Source: Lachnospiraceae bacterium GAM79
Lineage (GTDB): Bacteria; Bacillota; Clostridia; Lachnospirales; Lachnospiraceae
Assembly (NCBI GenBank): GCA_020735665.1
Contig: CP085928.1
Coordinates: forward strand, 1,722,501-1,786,500
DNA length: 64,000 nt
Direction: 5' to 3'
The notes under the pieces were generated by a model. That model saw only the letters and a program-made list of their open reading frames with translations. It ran no database searches and was not told the origin of the DNA. Made by a program: the position numbers and the translations under genes. This document shows, piece by piece, positions 1-9,079 of this stretch (its first letter is position 1; every line of letters starts with the position of its first letter).

Positions 1-725
1 GCCGCAAGATAATCCGGTACTGTTGTTCCATCCACCTTTACATAACTGGTAAATAACTTCTGCCCATCGTCCGATACGGCAATATCAAGCGGATAACCAC
101 TATTTTCTATAGATGTCTTCATCTCGTAGATCTCTTTACTGTCTTTATCATATGCATTGATATAATTCTCATTTTCGCCTGACAGGATCACAACATATAC
201 TCCCTGTGAGGCAATATCAATATTTGTAATATCATAATTCAGTGTCTGATTACTGACCTTTCCTGATTTATTAAATACATATACATCTCGTCCGTTCATA
301 TCGGCCACAGCCGCATAATCTCCATTTACAACAGCTTGAGGCATCTTCATTGCATAGCTACAGTCCCAGACGGTATTTCCGGTGGCATCAATATATGCCA
401 CACCATCTTTGGTCACTTTTAATACATTATCACTGAACATGATGTAATCTGCAATATTATCTCCATTCGTTTCTACAGACGACACTACATTATATCCCTG
501 ATATTCTCTTGTGTTAATATATCTTCTCACAGATACAATCACAACCGCTGCAATTAAGATCACCAATATCACAATAAGGACTTTTACCCTTGCGGAAATT
601 CCCGGTGTTACCTCTATTACATTGCTGTTCTCATCATCTATCTGTTCTCTCTTCGCCGTCCGTTTTGTCTTTACATGTGCGAAAAACTTTCTGCGGTTCT
701 TTTTTTCTTCTATTTCCTTTGCCAT
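1..725 (-). CDS. DUF5711-like membrane-anchored beta-propeller protein (partial, C-terminus off window)
   Basis: The reading frame starts at the ATG complementary to 723-725 and runs off the left edge, so the C-terminus is missing. The product has a lysine/arginine-rich cytoplasmic N-terminus (about residues 1-46), one membrane segment near residues 47-66, and an outside domain with recurrent beta-strand blocks such as DGVAYIDATGNTVWD and GDYAAVADMNGRDVYVF. These are typical of WD/PQQ-like propellers and of the DUF5711 family found in Lachnospiraceae. The role is unknown; it is presumably extracytoplasmic. It lies 52 bp downstream of the LysM gene on the same strand, so the two are probably co-transcribed. 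A weak Shine-Dalgarno (AGAGGTAA) precedes the ATG. Confidence 0.75.
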   Translation of the reverse strand, partial: MAKEIEEKKNRRKFFAHVKTKRTAKREQIDDENSNVIEVTPGISARVKVLIVILVILIAAVVIVSVRRYINTREYQGYNVVSSVETNGDNIADYIMFSDNVLKVTKDGVAYIDATGNTVWDCSYAMKMPQAVVNGDYAAVADMNGRDVYVFNKSGKVSNQTLNYDITNIDIASQGVYVVILSGENENYINAYDKDSKEIYEMKTSIENSGYPLDIAVSDDGQKLFTSYVKVDGTTVPDYLA

Positions 726-777
726 ATGTTACCTCTGTCACTTTATGGAATTTTCTTTCGTGGATAGTATAACATCT

Positions 778-2028
778 TTAGTTTACAGATGGAATAGCTA
801 TTTTTTCTCCCGGATAGATAGTATCTCCTTCTTTTATTCCGTTGGCATTCATCAATGCATCTACATAATTGGGAGACTTGTACATTTTTAATGATATACT
901 CATAAGCGTATCTCCTTCTTCAATTGTATAATACTCAACGGCTTCATTGGACATTGTTTCCTGTGTAGATACCTCTTCTGTTCCTGCACTCGTGGTTTCT
1001 ACGGTATTCTGCCCCATTTCCTCATTCTTCGTTCCACTACTGTCTTTTTCTGTATTTTCATCTTTTGTCTCGATTTCAGAAGATACTGTCGAAGCAGCTT
1101 CTCTTCCATCTTCGGCATTCTCCTGCCCGACATCTTTTGTATAGACTGTCTGTTCCGTATTGCTGTTTGAAAATACCTGTACATCTGAATCATCATTTTG
1201 CAATTCCATCTTTCGTATCGTTGACTCTATATCTTTCATCTTATCATAGTTCCCCGATACAACAACTCCCATCGATAATGCAAATACAGCTGCAAAAGAC
1301 GCAACTGCATATTTTACATAAGACTTACTTTTCTGATTTTTTTCTTTCTTTTGGGATTCGCCTCGCATTGTCTGAAAATTCTTTACAAGCTCTGCATCTT
1401 TTCGCAGTGTCGCCTGATCCTTGTCCTCCGTCGTCATGTTTTTGCGGCTGATAATATAATTCTGCATAGCTTCATTTCGAACATAATATATATAATATCC
1501 CCGTTGCCGCATCAAGTGATTTTTCTCACACACATAAAAAGCATCATCACATTCTAAGGAATCCATGACAAACAACACCTTATCCCTTCCCCTGAAATTC
1601 TCCAGATGCAGTCTTGTGATTTTTTCATTGATATCTGTGGAAAATCCCATGCGCGAAAGAAACCATCCGACAACTGACAGATTTTCAAAATATTTGTTGA
1701 TCTCCGCATAAAGCCCGCTCCAAATATGATCATCAAATTTGATCTGATCCACATCAAATTCCAGATTCTGTGCCTCTACCGCTCCACTGATAAATAACGT
1801 CTCCGTATCACCATCTTTAAAGTACTCTCCAAGCAGGATAGCTCCCCGAGAGGTCGTATTACCCGGCTCTGCGATCTTACGCAGGAATGTCATTACATAA
1901 TCTTCTATGTATATTTTCTTCTTATCCGGAGCATTTCCTATCTGTCTGATATTTTTCGGCATTTTGTAATGTATTTCATTTTTTCCGTTTTTCTCCGCTG
2001 TAGTCTTGTCATACACGATCTCTATCAT
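778..2028 (-). CDS. LysM-domain membrane protein with a degenerate MPN/JAMM-like N-terminal domain
   Basis: A 416-residue protein. Residues about 30-195 resemble an MPN (JAMM) fold: a GAILLGE strand near 62-68 and VVGWFLSRMG near 119-128, where active JAMM proteases carry GWxHSHPG. The metal-binding histidines are absent, so it is probably non-catalytic. A membrane helix lies near 240-258, followed by an acidic Ser/Thr/Glu-rich linker and a C-terminal LysM module (about 366-414, starting YYTIEEGDTL) that should bind peptidoglycan. The topology therefore puts the MPN-like part in the cytoplasm and LysM outside. It is the first gene of a leftward pair with the DUF5711 gene. The function is unknown; a structural or sporulation-envelope role is only inference. 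The LysM call is firm, the MPN call moderate. Confidence 0.8.
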   Translation of the reverse strand: MIEIVYDKTTAEKNGKNEIHYKMPKNIRQIGNAPDKKKIYIEDYVMTFLRKIAEPGNTTSRGAILLGEYFKDGDTETLFISGAVEAQNLEFDVDQIKFDDHIWSGLYAEINKYFENLSVVGWFLSRMGFSTDINEKITRLHLENFRGRDKVLFVMDSLECDDAFYVCEKNHLMRQRGYYIYYVRNEAMQNYIISRKNMTTEDKDQATLRKDAELVKNFQTMRGESQKKEKNQKSKSYVKYAVASFAAVFALSMGVVVSGNYDKMKDIESTIRKMELQNDDSDVQVFSNSNTEQTVYTKDVGQENAEDGREAASTVSSEIETKDENTEKDSSGTKNEEMGQNTVETTSAGTEEVSTQETMSNEAVEYYTIEEGDTLMSISLKMYKSPNYVDALMNANGIKEGDTIYPGEKIAIPSVN

Positions 2029-2261
2029 GATTACACTCCCCCATAATTATTATTGGCTCCGGCCCATTCCGAAAGCACTCTTTTTAGATTTGTTCTGATA
2101 ATAGCATTTGGGAAAGTCTGTACTTATCAAATTTTGTCAACATATATGGCAATCTATATTTTTTCTTTTTGAGTATTTCGACATTTTATTTTTCGGTTTT
2201 GTGTAAACTTTATCAATCCGGGTAATACTTTATAGTAAGATATACTTTTGGGAAGGTGTTT

Positions 2262-2837
2262 ATGAATATCAGTAAGAAAGTAAAAAAACGGAAAACCGAA
2301 TACTTCAATCCGGCCCGAAGCCATACCTGTCACGAGCTAGGTAACCGGATCGTAGAATTAATCCATGATATGGAAGGTTATGGCAAGGATATAATCGTAA
2401 TCTGCATCGGAACAGACCGCGCTACCGGAGATGCACTCGGTCCTCTGGTCGGCGACTACATCCTTGCGCACGATACCGCCTATCAGGTTGCGGGAACACT
2501 GGAATATCCGGTTCATGCACTTAATATCCGTGATACGATCGACCATATCTACGAAGATTTTGACGATCCTTTTGTAATCGCCGTAGATGCATCTCTTGGC
2601 ATGTCCAAAGATATGGGAATGGTTACGATCACGAACTCCCACCTGTTTCCGGGAAAAGGTGTAAACAAAAAACTTCCGGCAATAGGCGATATGTCTATTA
2701 CCGGAATCGTTAATCTCTCCGGGAATGCCGGAGCAAGTCTACTCCAGAATACCCGATTATATACAGTTAAACAGATGGCCGAATACATTGGAAGAGCACT
2801 CGTCTATGCCGATCATCATCTGTCATCTCCTTTATAA
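2262..2837 (+). CDS. yyaC: Spore protease YyaC family (DUF1256)
   Basis: The 191-residue product matches the YyaC/DUF1256 family, related to the GPR-type spore proteases. Characteristic segments are VICIGTDRATGDALGPLVG, PFVIAVDASLG and the C-terminal GNAGASLLQNTRL. The chosen start is the ATG at 2262, because the strong site GGGAAGG (2250-2256) sits 5 bases upstream; an in-frame GTG at 2256 overlaps that site and is unlikely. The gene is divergent from the LysM gene and its last 22 bases overlap the convergent coiled-coil gene. In sporulating Firmicutes this family is expressed during sporulation; the exact substrate is not established. Confidence 0.9.
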   Translation: MNISKKVKKRKTEYFNPARSHTCHELGNRIVELIHDMEGYGKDIIVICIGTDRATGDALGPLVGDYILAHDTAYQVAGTLEYPVHALNIRDTIDHIYEDFDDPFVIAVDASLGMSKDMGMVTITNSHLFPGKGVNKKLPAIGDMSITGIVNLSGNAGASLLQNTRLYTVKQMAEYIGRALVYADHHLSSPL

Positions 2838-3931
2838 ACTTTGATAGCCTCAGCTACTGTACTTGCTGATCCTTCTTCCATGATTGAGATCAGATCAGAT
2901 AATTTTTCTTCTGTACAAAAGTCCTTTCCGAGATATGTTTCATATTTGTTCGTGATCATAAGCTCATATTCGGATATCTTCTTCTGCGTATCACCGAAAT
3001 CATTTTCCAGTGTATCACGTTCGGATTTCAATCGATCCATTTTCTCTTTTCTGCGTCCGGTGATCTCATCCGTAATCAATTGTTTGGTTTCTTTCTCGAA
3101 GGTACGAAGCGCATCCAGTTTTTCATCACTGATCACTCCACCCGCATCTTCTAACTCCTGAATCTTTTTATCATATTTACCCAGTCTGTAAATGCTCTCA
3201 TCCTTATCCTTTGCAATTGAATTCTTGATTGCTTTTACAGCCTTCTCATTGGCTATGATCTTATCGCGGGTTCTTCTTCCCTCCCGGATCAAATCTCTAT
3301 GTTTCACCTTTGTCAGGTTAAATACAATGAAATAAATAATAAACTCAGTAATTATGATCAGTGCTGCAATCAGCACGCACATTGCAGTATGGTTTCCTGT
3401 CTTGAACTTTGTATTCATTAAAATCGCAATCACTGCCGCCGGAATTCCTCCGCATGCAACCAAAAGGATTACAAGCAACTCAAGAAATTCACTCATGCCT
3501 TTGGGGGAAAACAGGCAATAATACATCTTCGTATTACAAAAGGCCGGAACATGATTCTTTTTGAATAAAGTCTTGATAGCCGCATTCAGCTGACGATTCT
3601 CCTCCCGGATATCTGCCGTCTCCTTATTGATCCGATCTTCCATTCTCTGGCTTTTCTTTTTATCCTTCTTCGTCTGCACCTGACGGATCTTAGAATTATT
3701 TACATCGATCTGTCTGTCATAGCTTGCAGCGATCTGTTCTTTTCTTTTTTTTAATGTGGCACTGATCTCATCACCGGTTGCCCGTTCTTCCCGGACGATA
3801 GCCCGTTTATTCTTCTTCTGGAGCAGCTTGATCTCCTCCAGCTTATCTTTTAAATCTTCTAATTCGGAGATTGTATCACGCGCTTCGATCAGGTATTCCT
3901 GGTCTTCATCATATACGTTATCCGCAGCCAT
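2816..3931 (-). CDS. Coiled-coil protein with two central membrane helices, unknown function
   Basis: A 371-residue protein. The start at the ATG complementary to 3929-3931 is chosen because AGGAGG lies 6 bases upstream; a longer frame has no such site. Residues about 15-130 are a highly charged coiled coil. Two membrane helices follow (about 148-172 and 182-205), then a second charged coiled coil to about residue 350. The symmetric helix-membrane-helix layout suggests a membrane-linked scaffold, but no enzymatic motif is visible. The 3' end overlaps yyaC on the other strand by 22 bases, so transcription of the pair should interfere. I do not recognise a named family. Confidence 0.7.
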   Translation of the reverse strand: MAADNVYDEDQEYLIEARDTISELEDLKDKLEEIKLLQKKNKRAIVREERATGDEISATLKKRKEQIAASYDRQIDVNNSKIRQVQTKKDKKKSQRMEDRINKETADIREENRQLNAAIKTLFKKNHVPAFCNTKMYYCLFSPKGMSEFLELLVILLVACGGIPAAVIAILMNTKFKTGNHTAMCVLIAALIIITEFIIYFIVFNLTKVKHRDLIREGRRTRDKIIANEKAVKAIKNSIAKDKDESIYRLGKYDKKIQELEDAGGVISDEKLDALRTFEKETKQLITDEITGRRKEKMDRLKSERDTLENDFGDTQKKISEYELMITNKYETYLGKDFCTEEKLSDLISIMEEGSASTVAEAIKVYKGDDR

Positions 3932-4197
3932 AGCTTTCCTCCTGTCTGTAAATGTGCGCACAAAAGCCTACACTTATATTTATTTTAACAAATAACACCT
4001 TATTAAACAACCCGAAGTTTTTTTCTATGTTTTTTCTGAAATCTGTCACACTTTTTTCAAACAAAATTAAGAGAATGTAAATTGCAAACCCTGTCGACAT
4101 CTTCTATAATAGATACAGGCACGAATAATAAACCATTGCCGCTGATCACCAATAATACAAAGTTATATTTTACATAAAGGAGGATTTTCCCTGACCT

Positions 4198-4608
4198 ATG
4201 AATATTTTATTTTTTCTGACTCCTAAGAGCGAGGTTGCATTTATAGAAAGCACATTTACTTTAAGACAGATTCTTGAAAAGATGGAGATCCATCGATATT
4301 CAGCAATCCCGATTCTGTCGGGTAACGGCGAATATGTCGGAACAATCACCGAGGGTGATATCCTCTGGTTCTGCAAGAAAAACGGATTGAACCATCTGTC
4401 CGAATCCGAAGATATCCGTTTGTCCGACATTCCGAAAAAATTCGAATATGCTTCCGTATCAATCAACTCAAATATGGAAGATCTGATCGCCCGTGCGATG
4501 GCACAGAACTTCGTTCCTGTAGTAGACGACCACAACAAATTCATCGGTATCGTAACCCGAAAAGATATCATCGGCTACTGCTATAAAAAGCTGAGCCAAA
4601 CTTCATAA
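4198..4608 (+). CDS. CBS-domain pair protein
   Basis: A 136-residue protein made almost only of two CBS motifs: residues about 5-55 (IPILSGNGEYVGTITEGDIL) and about 80-130 (VPVVDDHNKFIGIVTRKDII). CBS pairs (Bateman modules) bind adenine nucleotides and act as energy sensors; stand-alone ones usually regulate a partner. AAAGGAGGA lies at 4177-4185, 12 bases before the ATG. An in-frame TGA at 4192 excludes an upstream start, so the spacing is genuinely long. The gene is monocistronic, flanked by a coiled-coil gene reading away from it and by leuA converging on it through a shared terminator. The ligand and target are unknown. Confidence 0.85.
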   Translation: MNILFFLTPKSEVAFIESTFTLRQILEKMEIHRYSAIPILSGNGEYVGTITEGDILWFCKKNGLNHLSESEDIRLSDIPKKFEYASVSINSNMEDLIARAMAQNFVPVVDDHNKFIGIVTRKDIIGYCYKKLSQTS

Positions 4609-4628
4609 TTTTTTCAAAAGCACTAAAA

Positions 4629-4680
4629 TAAAAAGCCATCCAACCGATACTATTATTGTACCGGCTGAATGGCTTTTTAT
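4629..4680. terminator. Bidirectional intrinsic terminator between CBS gene and leuA
   Basis: The stem AAAAAGCCATCC pairs with GAATGGCTTTTT with an inner CCG/CGG pairing. It is flanked by A-runs on the left and T-runs on the right, so it can stop transcription from both convergent genes. Confidence 0.85.
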
Positions 4681-4683
4681 TTA

Positions 4684-6345
4684 TTATAACACGCCTGTTC
4701 TGTTGATTGCTGAGATTAAAGCATATACAGATGCATCAATAATATCATCCTTAATGCCTGCACCCCAGGTAACTGTTCCGTCTTTTCCTTCCAGACCTAC
4801 ATAAGCGACTGCCTGTGAGTTAGAGCCTACCTGTAATGCATGCTCCTCATAGCAGATGATCTTGAAGTCAATGTCAAAATGCTTCTTAATTGCATTACTG
4901 ACAGCATCCAGACGACCATTTCCTTTACCATGATATACTTTCTTTTCGCCATATTTCATGATCGTGATCTCAGTTGAGATTCCATCTCCCTGAACGAAAT
5001 GACACTCCAACATCCGAACAGGATTTTCTATATTGACATATGTACTCTGGAAAATATCCAAAACTTCGGTAGCGGATAATTCCTTATGTGCCTTATCAGA
5101 TACATCTTTAACTGTATAACCAAGATCCTCACGGAATTTTGGTGGAAGGTCAAAACCGTACTTGGACTGGAGAATATAACCGATACCTCCCTTTCCTGAC
5201 TGGCTGTTGATACGGATAACATCTCCATCATATTTTCTTCCGATATCCTCCGGATTCAGTGGAAGATATGGTACTGTCCACATACCATCTCCCTGATCCT
5301 TTCTGTACTTCATACCCTTTGCTATCGCATCCTGATGAGAACCTGAAAATGCTGCAAAGACTAATTTTCCCGTATACGGAGAACGCTCATATACATGCAT
5401 ATTTGTTACGCGTTCATATAATTCTGTCAGCTTTGGAATATCAGACAGATCAAGTTCAGGATCTACTCCATGTGTGAACATATTCATCGCAAGTGTGATG
5501 ATATCTACATTACCGGTTCTCTCACCATTTCCAAATAAAGTTCCTTCGATTCTGTCTGCACCTGCAAGAATACCAAGCTCTGCATCTGCTACGCCACATC
5601 CACGGTCATTATGCGGATGTAAGGACAGGATAACATTTTCTCTGTCAATCAAATGTTCACTCATGTACTCAATCTGGCTTGCATACACATGCGGAAGTGA
5701 CATTTCTACAGTTGCAGGAAGGTTAATAATAACCTTACGATCCGGAGTAGGCTTCCATTCTTTGATAACTGCATTACATACGTCCAATGCATAGTCAATC
5801 TCTGTTCCGGTAAAGCTCTCCGGTGAATACTCAAACGGATAATTTACTCCGTGCTCTTCTGCCATCTGGTTCAACAATTTTGCCCCATCAACCGCAAGCT
5901 GTAAGATCTCTTCTTTTGATTTCTTAAATACCTGTGTTCTCTGTGCATAGGATGTCGAATTATACAGGTGAACGATCGCATGCTTTGCGCCGTCAATTGC
6001 TTCAAATGTTTTCTTAATGATATGCGGTCTTGCCTGGGTCAGCACCTGAATGGTTACATCATCCGGTATCATATTCTTCTCAATCAAGGTACGGCAGAAC
6101 TCATATTCTGTTTCCGATGCTGCAGGGAAACCAATCTCGATCTCTTTGAAACCGATCCGTACAAGTTCTTTGAAGAACTCCAGTTTCTCATCCAGATTCA
6201 TTGGAACGATCAGTGCCTGATTACCATCTCTTAAATCTACACTACACCAGATCGGTGCCTTATCAATATACTCTTTTTCTACCCATTTTACAGACTTTTC
6301 CGGTGGCATATAATAGCCTCTTTTGTAATGCTCAAAATTCTTCAT
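4684..6345 (-). CDS. leuA: 2-isopropylmalate synthase
   Basis: A 553-residue enzyme that condenses acetyl-CoA with 2-ketoisovalerate, the first committed step of leucine synthesis. The catalytic HMGL-like TIM barrel is clear: WCSVDLRDGNQAL near the N-terminus, EIGFPAAS, and the metal-binding HPHNDRGCG. The C-terminal 150 residues form the LeuA dimer/leucine-feedback domain. Length and sequence fit the long LeuA type of Actinobacteria and many Clostridia. The start at complement 6343-6345 is set by AGGAGG 7 bases upstream; the longer frame reaches back into the leader. A leucine T-box leader lies directly upstream, so expression should rise when tRNA-Leu is uncharged. Confidence 0.95.
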   Translation of the reverse strand: MKNFEHYKRGYYMPPEKSVKWVEKEYIDKAPIWCSVDLRDGNQALIVPMNLDEKLEFFKELVRIGFKEIEIGFPAASETEYEFCRTLIEKNMIPDDVTIQVLTQARPHIIKKTFEAIDGAKHAIVHLYNSTSYAQRTQVFKKSKEEILQLAVDGAKLLNQMAEEHGVNYPFEYSPESFTGTEIDYALDVCNAVIKEWKPTPDRKVIINLPATVEMSLPHVYASQIEYMSEHLIDRENVILSLHPHNDRGCGVADAELGILAGADRIEGTLFGNGERTGNVDIITLAMNMFTHGVDPELDLSDIPKLTELYERVTNMHVYERSPYTGKLVFAAFSGSHQDAIAKGMKYRKDQGDGMWTVPYLPLNPEDIGRKYDGDVIRINSQSGKGGIGYILQSKYGFDLPPKFREDLGYTVKDVSDKAHKELSATEVLDIFQSTYVNIENPVRMLECHFVQGDGISTEITIMKYGEKKVYHGKGNGRLDAVSNAIKKHFDIDFKIICYEEHALQVGSNSQAVAYVGLEGKDGTVTWGAGIKDDIIDASVYALISAINRTGVL

Positions 6346-6433
6346 GTTTAACCTCCTGTTTCTGTTTTCTGTATAAGCTCCTGTAACGGCTTTTGTTCTT
6401 CTATTCATATATTACATAAAATATGGCAATAAA

Positions 6434-6700
6434 AAAACCTACATCTCATCACCTATAGAGACGTAAGTTATACGCGATACCACTCTATTTCATACATGTT
6501 GTATGCTCTCGTTACAGATACAGATATGAATCTCTTATATCCTCCTGCTATAATGGTCAGGCTCCATCCCATCCTACTTCCTTTCAGCGGGCTACTCTGA
6601 GGCGAGTTCAAATCTGTTCCACTGCTGTCTTACACCAACCGACAACTCTCTGAATGCTTCATAGATTCTACTATTCCTCTTCATCGTATTATCTGTATCG
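6434..6700 (-). promoter_or_regulatory. Leucine T-box leader upstream of leuA
   Basis: Read on the minus strand, the leader has the T-box hallmarks in order: AGAGAGT and the stem I region; GAACTCGCC with the specifier CTC (Leu) at 6604-6606; the T-box bulge sequence GAGTGGTATCGCG (complement of 6473-6485); then a terminator stem ACGTCTC...GAGATGT followed by seven T (complement 6430-6464). Uncharged tRNA-Leu(GAG) pairing with CTC would favour the antiterminator. This agrees with leuA as the downstream gene. Confidence 0.92.
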
Positions 6701-6701
6701 A

Positions 6702-6730
6702 CTTTAACACAGTGTCTCGCTGTCTGTCAA
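6702..6730 (-). promoter_or_regulatory. Probable promoter of the T-box/leuA transcript
   Basis: On the minus strand, TTGACA (complement 6725-6730) is followed after 17 bases by TTAAAG with an upstream TG (extended -10). The -35 is a consensus match; the -10 is weak. Confidence 0.5.
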
Positions 6731-6802
6731 CCCCATTTTTGCAGAAAAAATATGCACGCGGTAACTGTTCTTCCTGTACCCGCGTGCAAAGGATTGTCAT
6801 TC

Positions 6803-6952
6803 CTACCATACAATATGACGTTTGTTCTTCAAGAGACAACCGCCCGATGCGATCATCAATATACCGGATGCAAGTCCAAGCACCAGAACGACTACGCCTA
6901 ATGCAATATTTATTGCGCCTGAAGTTTTCATTGTCTTATATGCTTTCTCCAT
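6803..6952 (-). CDS. Small membrane protein (49 aa)
   Basis: A 49-residue protein beginning MEKAYKTMKTSGAINIALG. It has a single hydrophobic helix of about 25 residues and a short basic tail (LLKNKRH). Short proteins of this design recur in Lachnospiraceae genomes. The start at complement 6950-6952 has a modest site (GAAGGGGTG) upstream; the longer frame to 7018 is less likely. It precedes the leuA T-box on the same strand, but leuA has its own promoter. The function is unknown. Confidence 0.6.
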   Translation of the reverse strand: MEKAYKTMKTSGAINIALGVVVLVLGLASGILMIASGGCLLKNKRHIVW

Positions 6953-7179
6953 TTTCAGCACCCCTTCTGCAAAAATTTCATTTGAAAAGATGATACCACA
7001 AAGTCTCTCACCTGACAATGTTTCAGAGTAAAATTACGCCTTAAAATTTACATTAAATATTGTTTATGTTACACTGTTTTTAAACGAACACATAGGACGC
7101 TCTTTTCATTTTCAAAATGCACCATGTCGTCCCGAAATGAAAAACGTATCCTTTACACTATAGATAAGGAGTCTGAATT

Positions 7180-7854
7180 ATGCCAGCTATTTCAAATGAC
7201 TGGGCTCCGGAACTGAAGCCCGAATATAAAAAAGAATATTATAAAGAACTGTTTAATTTTGTCGGACATGAATATGCCACAAGAGAAATCTTTCCACCTG
7301 CCGATGATATATTCAATGCATTTCATCTGACGCCATTGTCAAAAGTCAAATGTGTCATTATCGGTCAGGATCCCTACCATAATGTAGGTCAGGCGCATGG
7401 CCTGAGCTTCAGTGTAAAGCCGGGAGTCGATATCCCGCCTTCTCTTGCCAATATTTATCAGGAGCTTCACGATGACCTTGGCTGCTATATTCCAAATAAT
7501 GGTTATCTCGTTAAATGGGCGGAGCAGGGTGTCCTTATGTTAAATGCTGTTCTGACCGTACGGGCACATCAGGCGAATTCTCATCAAGGACATGGCTGGG
7601 AACAATTTACAGACGCCTGCATGGAGATCTTAAACCGTCAGGATCGCCCGATCGTATTCATCTTGTGGGGCTCGTATGCGCAAAGAAAAGCTTCGATGTT
7701 AAACAATCCGAACCATCTGATCTTAAAGGCTCCGCATCCAAGTCCGTTATCGGTCTATCGTGGATTCTGGGGAAGCAAGCCCTTCAGCAAAACAAACGAC
7801 TTCCTGATCGAGCACGGTGTTGAACCGATCGACTGGCAGATTGAAAACATATGA
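7180..7854 (+). CDS. ung: Uracil-DNA glycosylase, family 1
   Basis: A 224-residue base-excision repair enzyme that removes uracil from DNA. The family 1 signatures are complete: the water-activating motif GQDPYHNVGQAHG (catalytic Asp64) and the C-terminal HPSPLSVYRGFWG loop that contacts the minor groove. Length is typical. It stands alone, convergent with the HD-hydrolase gene, with a long hairpin just after the stop codon. Confidence 0.97.
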   Translation: MPAISNDWAPELKPEYKKEYYKELFNFVGHEYATREIFPPADDIFNAFHLTPLSKVKCVIIGQDPYHNVGQAHGLSFSVKPGVDIPPSLANIYQELHDDLGCYIPNNGYLVKWAEQGVLMLNAVLTVRAHQANSHQGHGWEQFTDACMEILNRQDRPIVFILWGSYAQRKASMLNNPNHLILKAPHPSPLSVYRGFWGSKPFSKTNDFLIEHGVEPIDWQIENI

Positions 7855-7860
7855 CAATAA

Positions 7861-7923
7861 ATCTGCCAAGCAAATAAGCAACGTGTCTGTATAAAGACAA
7901 CGTTGCTTATTTATTTGGCAGAT
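7861..7923. terminator. Long near-perfect hairpin after ung
   Basis: ATCTGCCAA...AAATAAGCAACG pairs with CGTTGCTTATTT...TTGGCAGAT, giving a stem of about 26 bp with a small loop. There is no T-run on the plus side, so it is longer than needed and atypical for an intrinsic terminator. It sits between the convergent genes ung and the HD hydrolase. Confidence 0.65.
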
Positions 7924-8008
7924 AAACAGATATGAGTAAGAAGGTCGAATAGCCCGGAGTGCGAATAGCTGTACGATTTCGAAAGTCCGACGGACGGAAA
8001 AATCGGTA

Positions 8009-8662
8009 TTATTGAATTGTCTCCCGCTTCTTATCCAGTTCTGCCTGAACAACAGCAAGCTGTTCGATAATTTTATCTTTTAACATAGATATCTCGGTAG
8101 CATAGTCCTCTCCGAGATTGTCTTTTACCTGCTCTAACCGGTCAAGGATATCGGTATAAGTCTGATTTACTTTTCTCTGGATCCATTTGCGATTGGATAC
8201 AAAAAGGATAGTTCTTAGATTATGCAGTCTGTCTGCAAGCTTGATCATGACCACCTGTGCCGGAGCGTGGTCAAATAGACGTTTTGAATAGTCGGAGAAG
8301 GTCTCTCCTTCGAGTTTACTTAATAAATATACATGATCCCTGATATCCGTACCAAAGATCTGTTCAATATCTTCAAATGTACAGTCCGTATCTTCTACCG
8401 TATCATGCAGTAATGCAGCTACAAGTACAGTTTCATCCTCTACATGACATTCGTCTCTTAATATATGATAAACGCCAAGAATATGTTCATCATAATACGG
8501 CACTTTGCCATCTCTGCCAAGGCGCGTCTGTCCCTGATGACATCGCTTCGCAAATGCCATCGCAGTCTCAACACGATCTGCCTGACAACTGCCATCTTCT
8601 ATATAAGAAACTGTTTCATCTCTGTCTGCTGTATTTGTAAAACCCTGCATGTTCTGCTCCAT
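8009..8662 (-). CDS. HD-domain protein related to the ppGpp hydrolase half of RelA/SpoT
   Basis: A 217-residue protein with the SpoT-type HD fold: HQGQTR (first metal His), LLHDTVEDTDCTFEDI (HD-ED motif) and MIKLADRLHNLRTI. It lacks the synthetase, TGS and ACT domains, so it resembles a small alarmone hydrolase or another (p)ppGpp/nucleotide phosphohydrolase. A C-terminal charged helix (about 150-210) extends beyond the usual Mesh1 size. The start at complement 8660-8662 is preferred because GAGGG lies 6 bases upstream; the frame can extend to 8680 without a ribosome site. Activity on ppGpp is inferred from family only. Confidence 0.85.
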   Translation of the reverse strand: MEQNMQGFTNTADRDETVSYIEDGSCQADRVETAMAFAKRCHQGQTRLGRDGKVPYYDEHILGVYHILRDECHVEDETVLVAALLHDTVEDTDCTFEDIEQIFGTDIRDHVYLLSKLEGETFSDYSKRLFDHAPAQVVMIKLADRLHNLRTILFVSNRKWIQRKVNQTYTDILDRLEQVKDNLGEDYATEISMLKDKIIEQLAVVQAELDKKRETIQ

Positions 8663-9079
8663 TCCATACCCTCGGGGCATTTTTTAGATATAACCGGACA
8701 TGTACACCCGCACCTTGTGTCTGTTTCAGTATAACACAGCCGCACATATCTTTCCAGCGAATCTGTCATTTTATAGATACTTCATTTTTACATCTGCTGC
8801 GTTTTTCTGTTTTGTACTTTTCCATAATTTGTCTGTCTCCATGCTTGAATCCTACCAAAATTTCGCATATACTAGATTCTGCTTTACCGTAATATGCAAC
8901 TATACAATGTTCCAACCTGTCTGTACAGGTTGCAGCAAGCGGACTCGAACGCACAATATATGTCATTGCACTATATTCGGTTGTTCTCGTATCACCAGAT
9001 TCGCATCAGAACACACATTATATACATGGCATTGCCTGTTACGGTGAATGATACAAATTAAGAAAGAGGTTTCACGATT
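8663..9079. other. Intergenic region between HD gene and tex, no gene seen
   Basis: This 417-bp spacer separates two divergent genes and should hold both promoters. I see no conserved RNA, strong hairpin or coding frame with a ribosome site. A short inverted repeat, AACCTGT-CT-GTACAGGTT (about 8914-8932), could be a protein-binding site but is unassigned. The tex ribosome site AAAGAGGT is at 9063-9070. Confidence 0.4.

Noticed and set aside
8914-8932. AACCTGT-CT-GTACAGGTT as a LexA/SOS box
   Set aside because: It does not fit the Clostridial or Bacillus LexA consensus (GAAC-N4-GTTC) and neither neighbour is a typical SOS gene.
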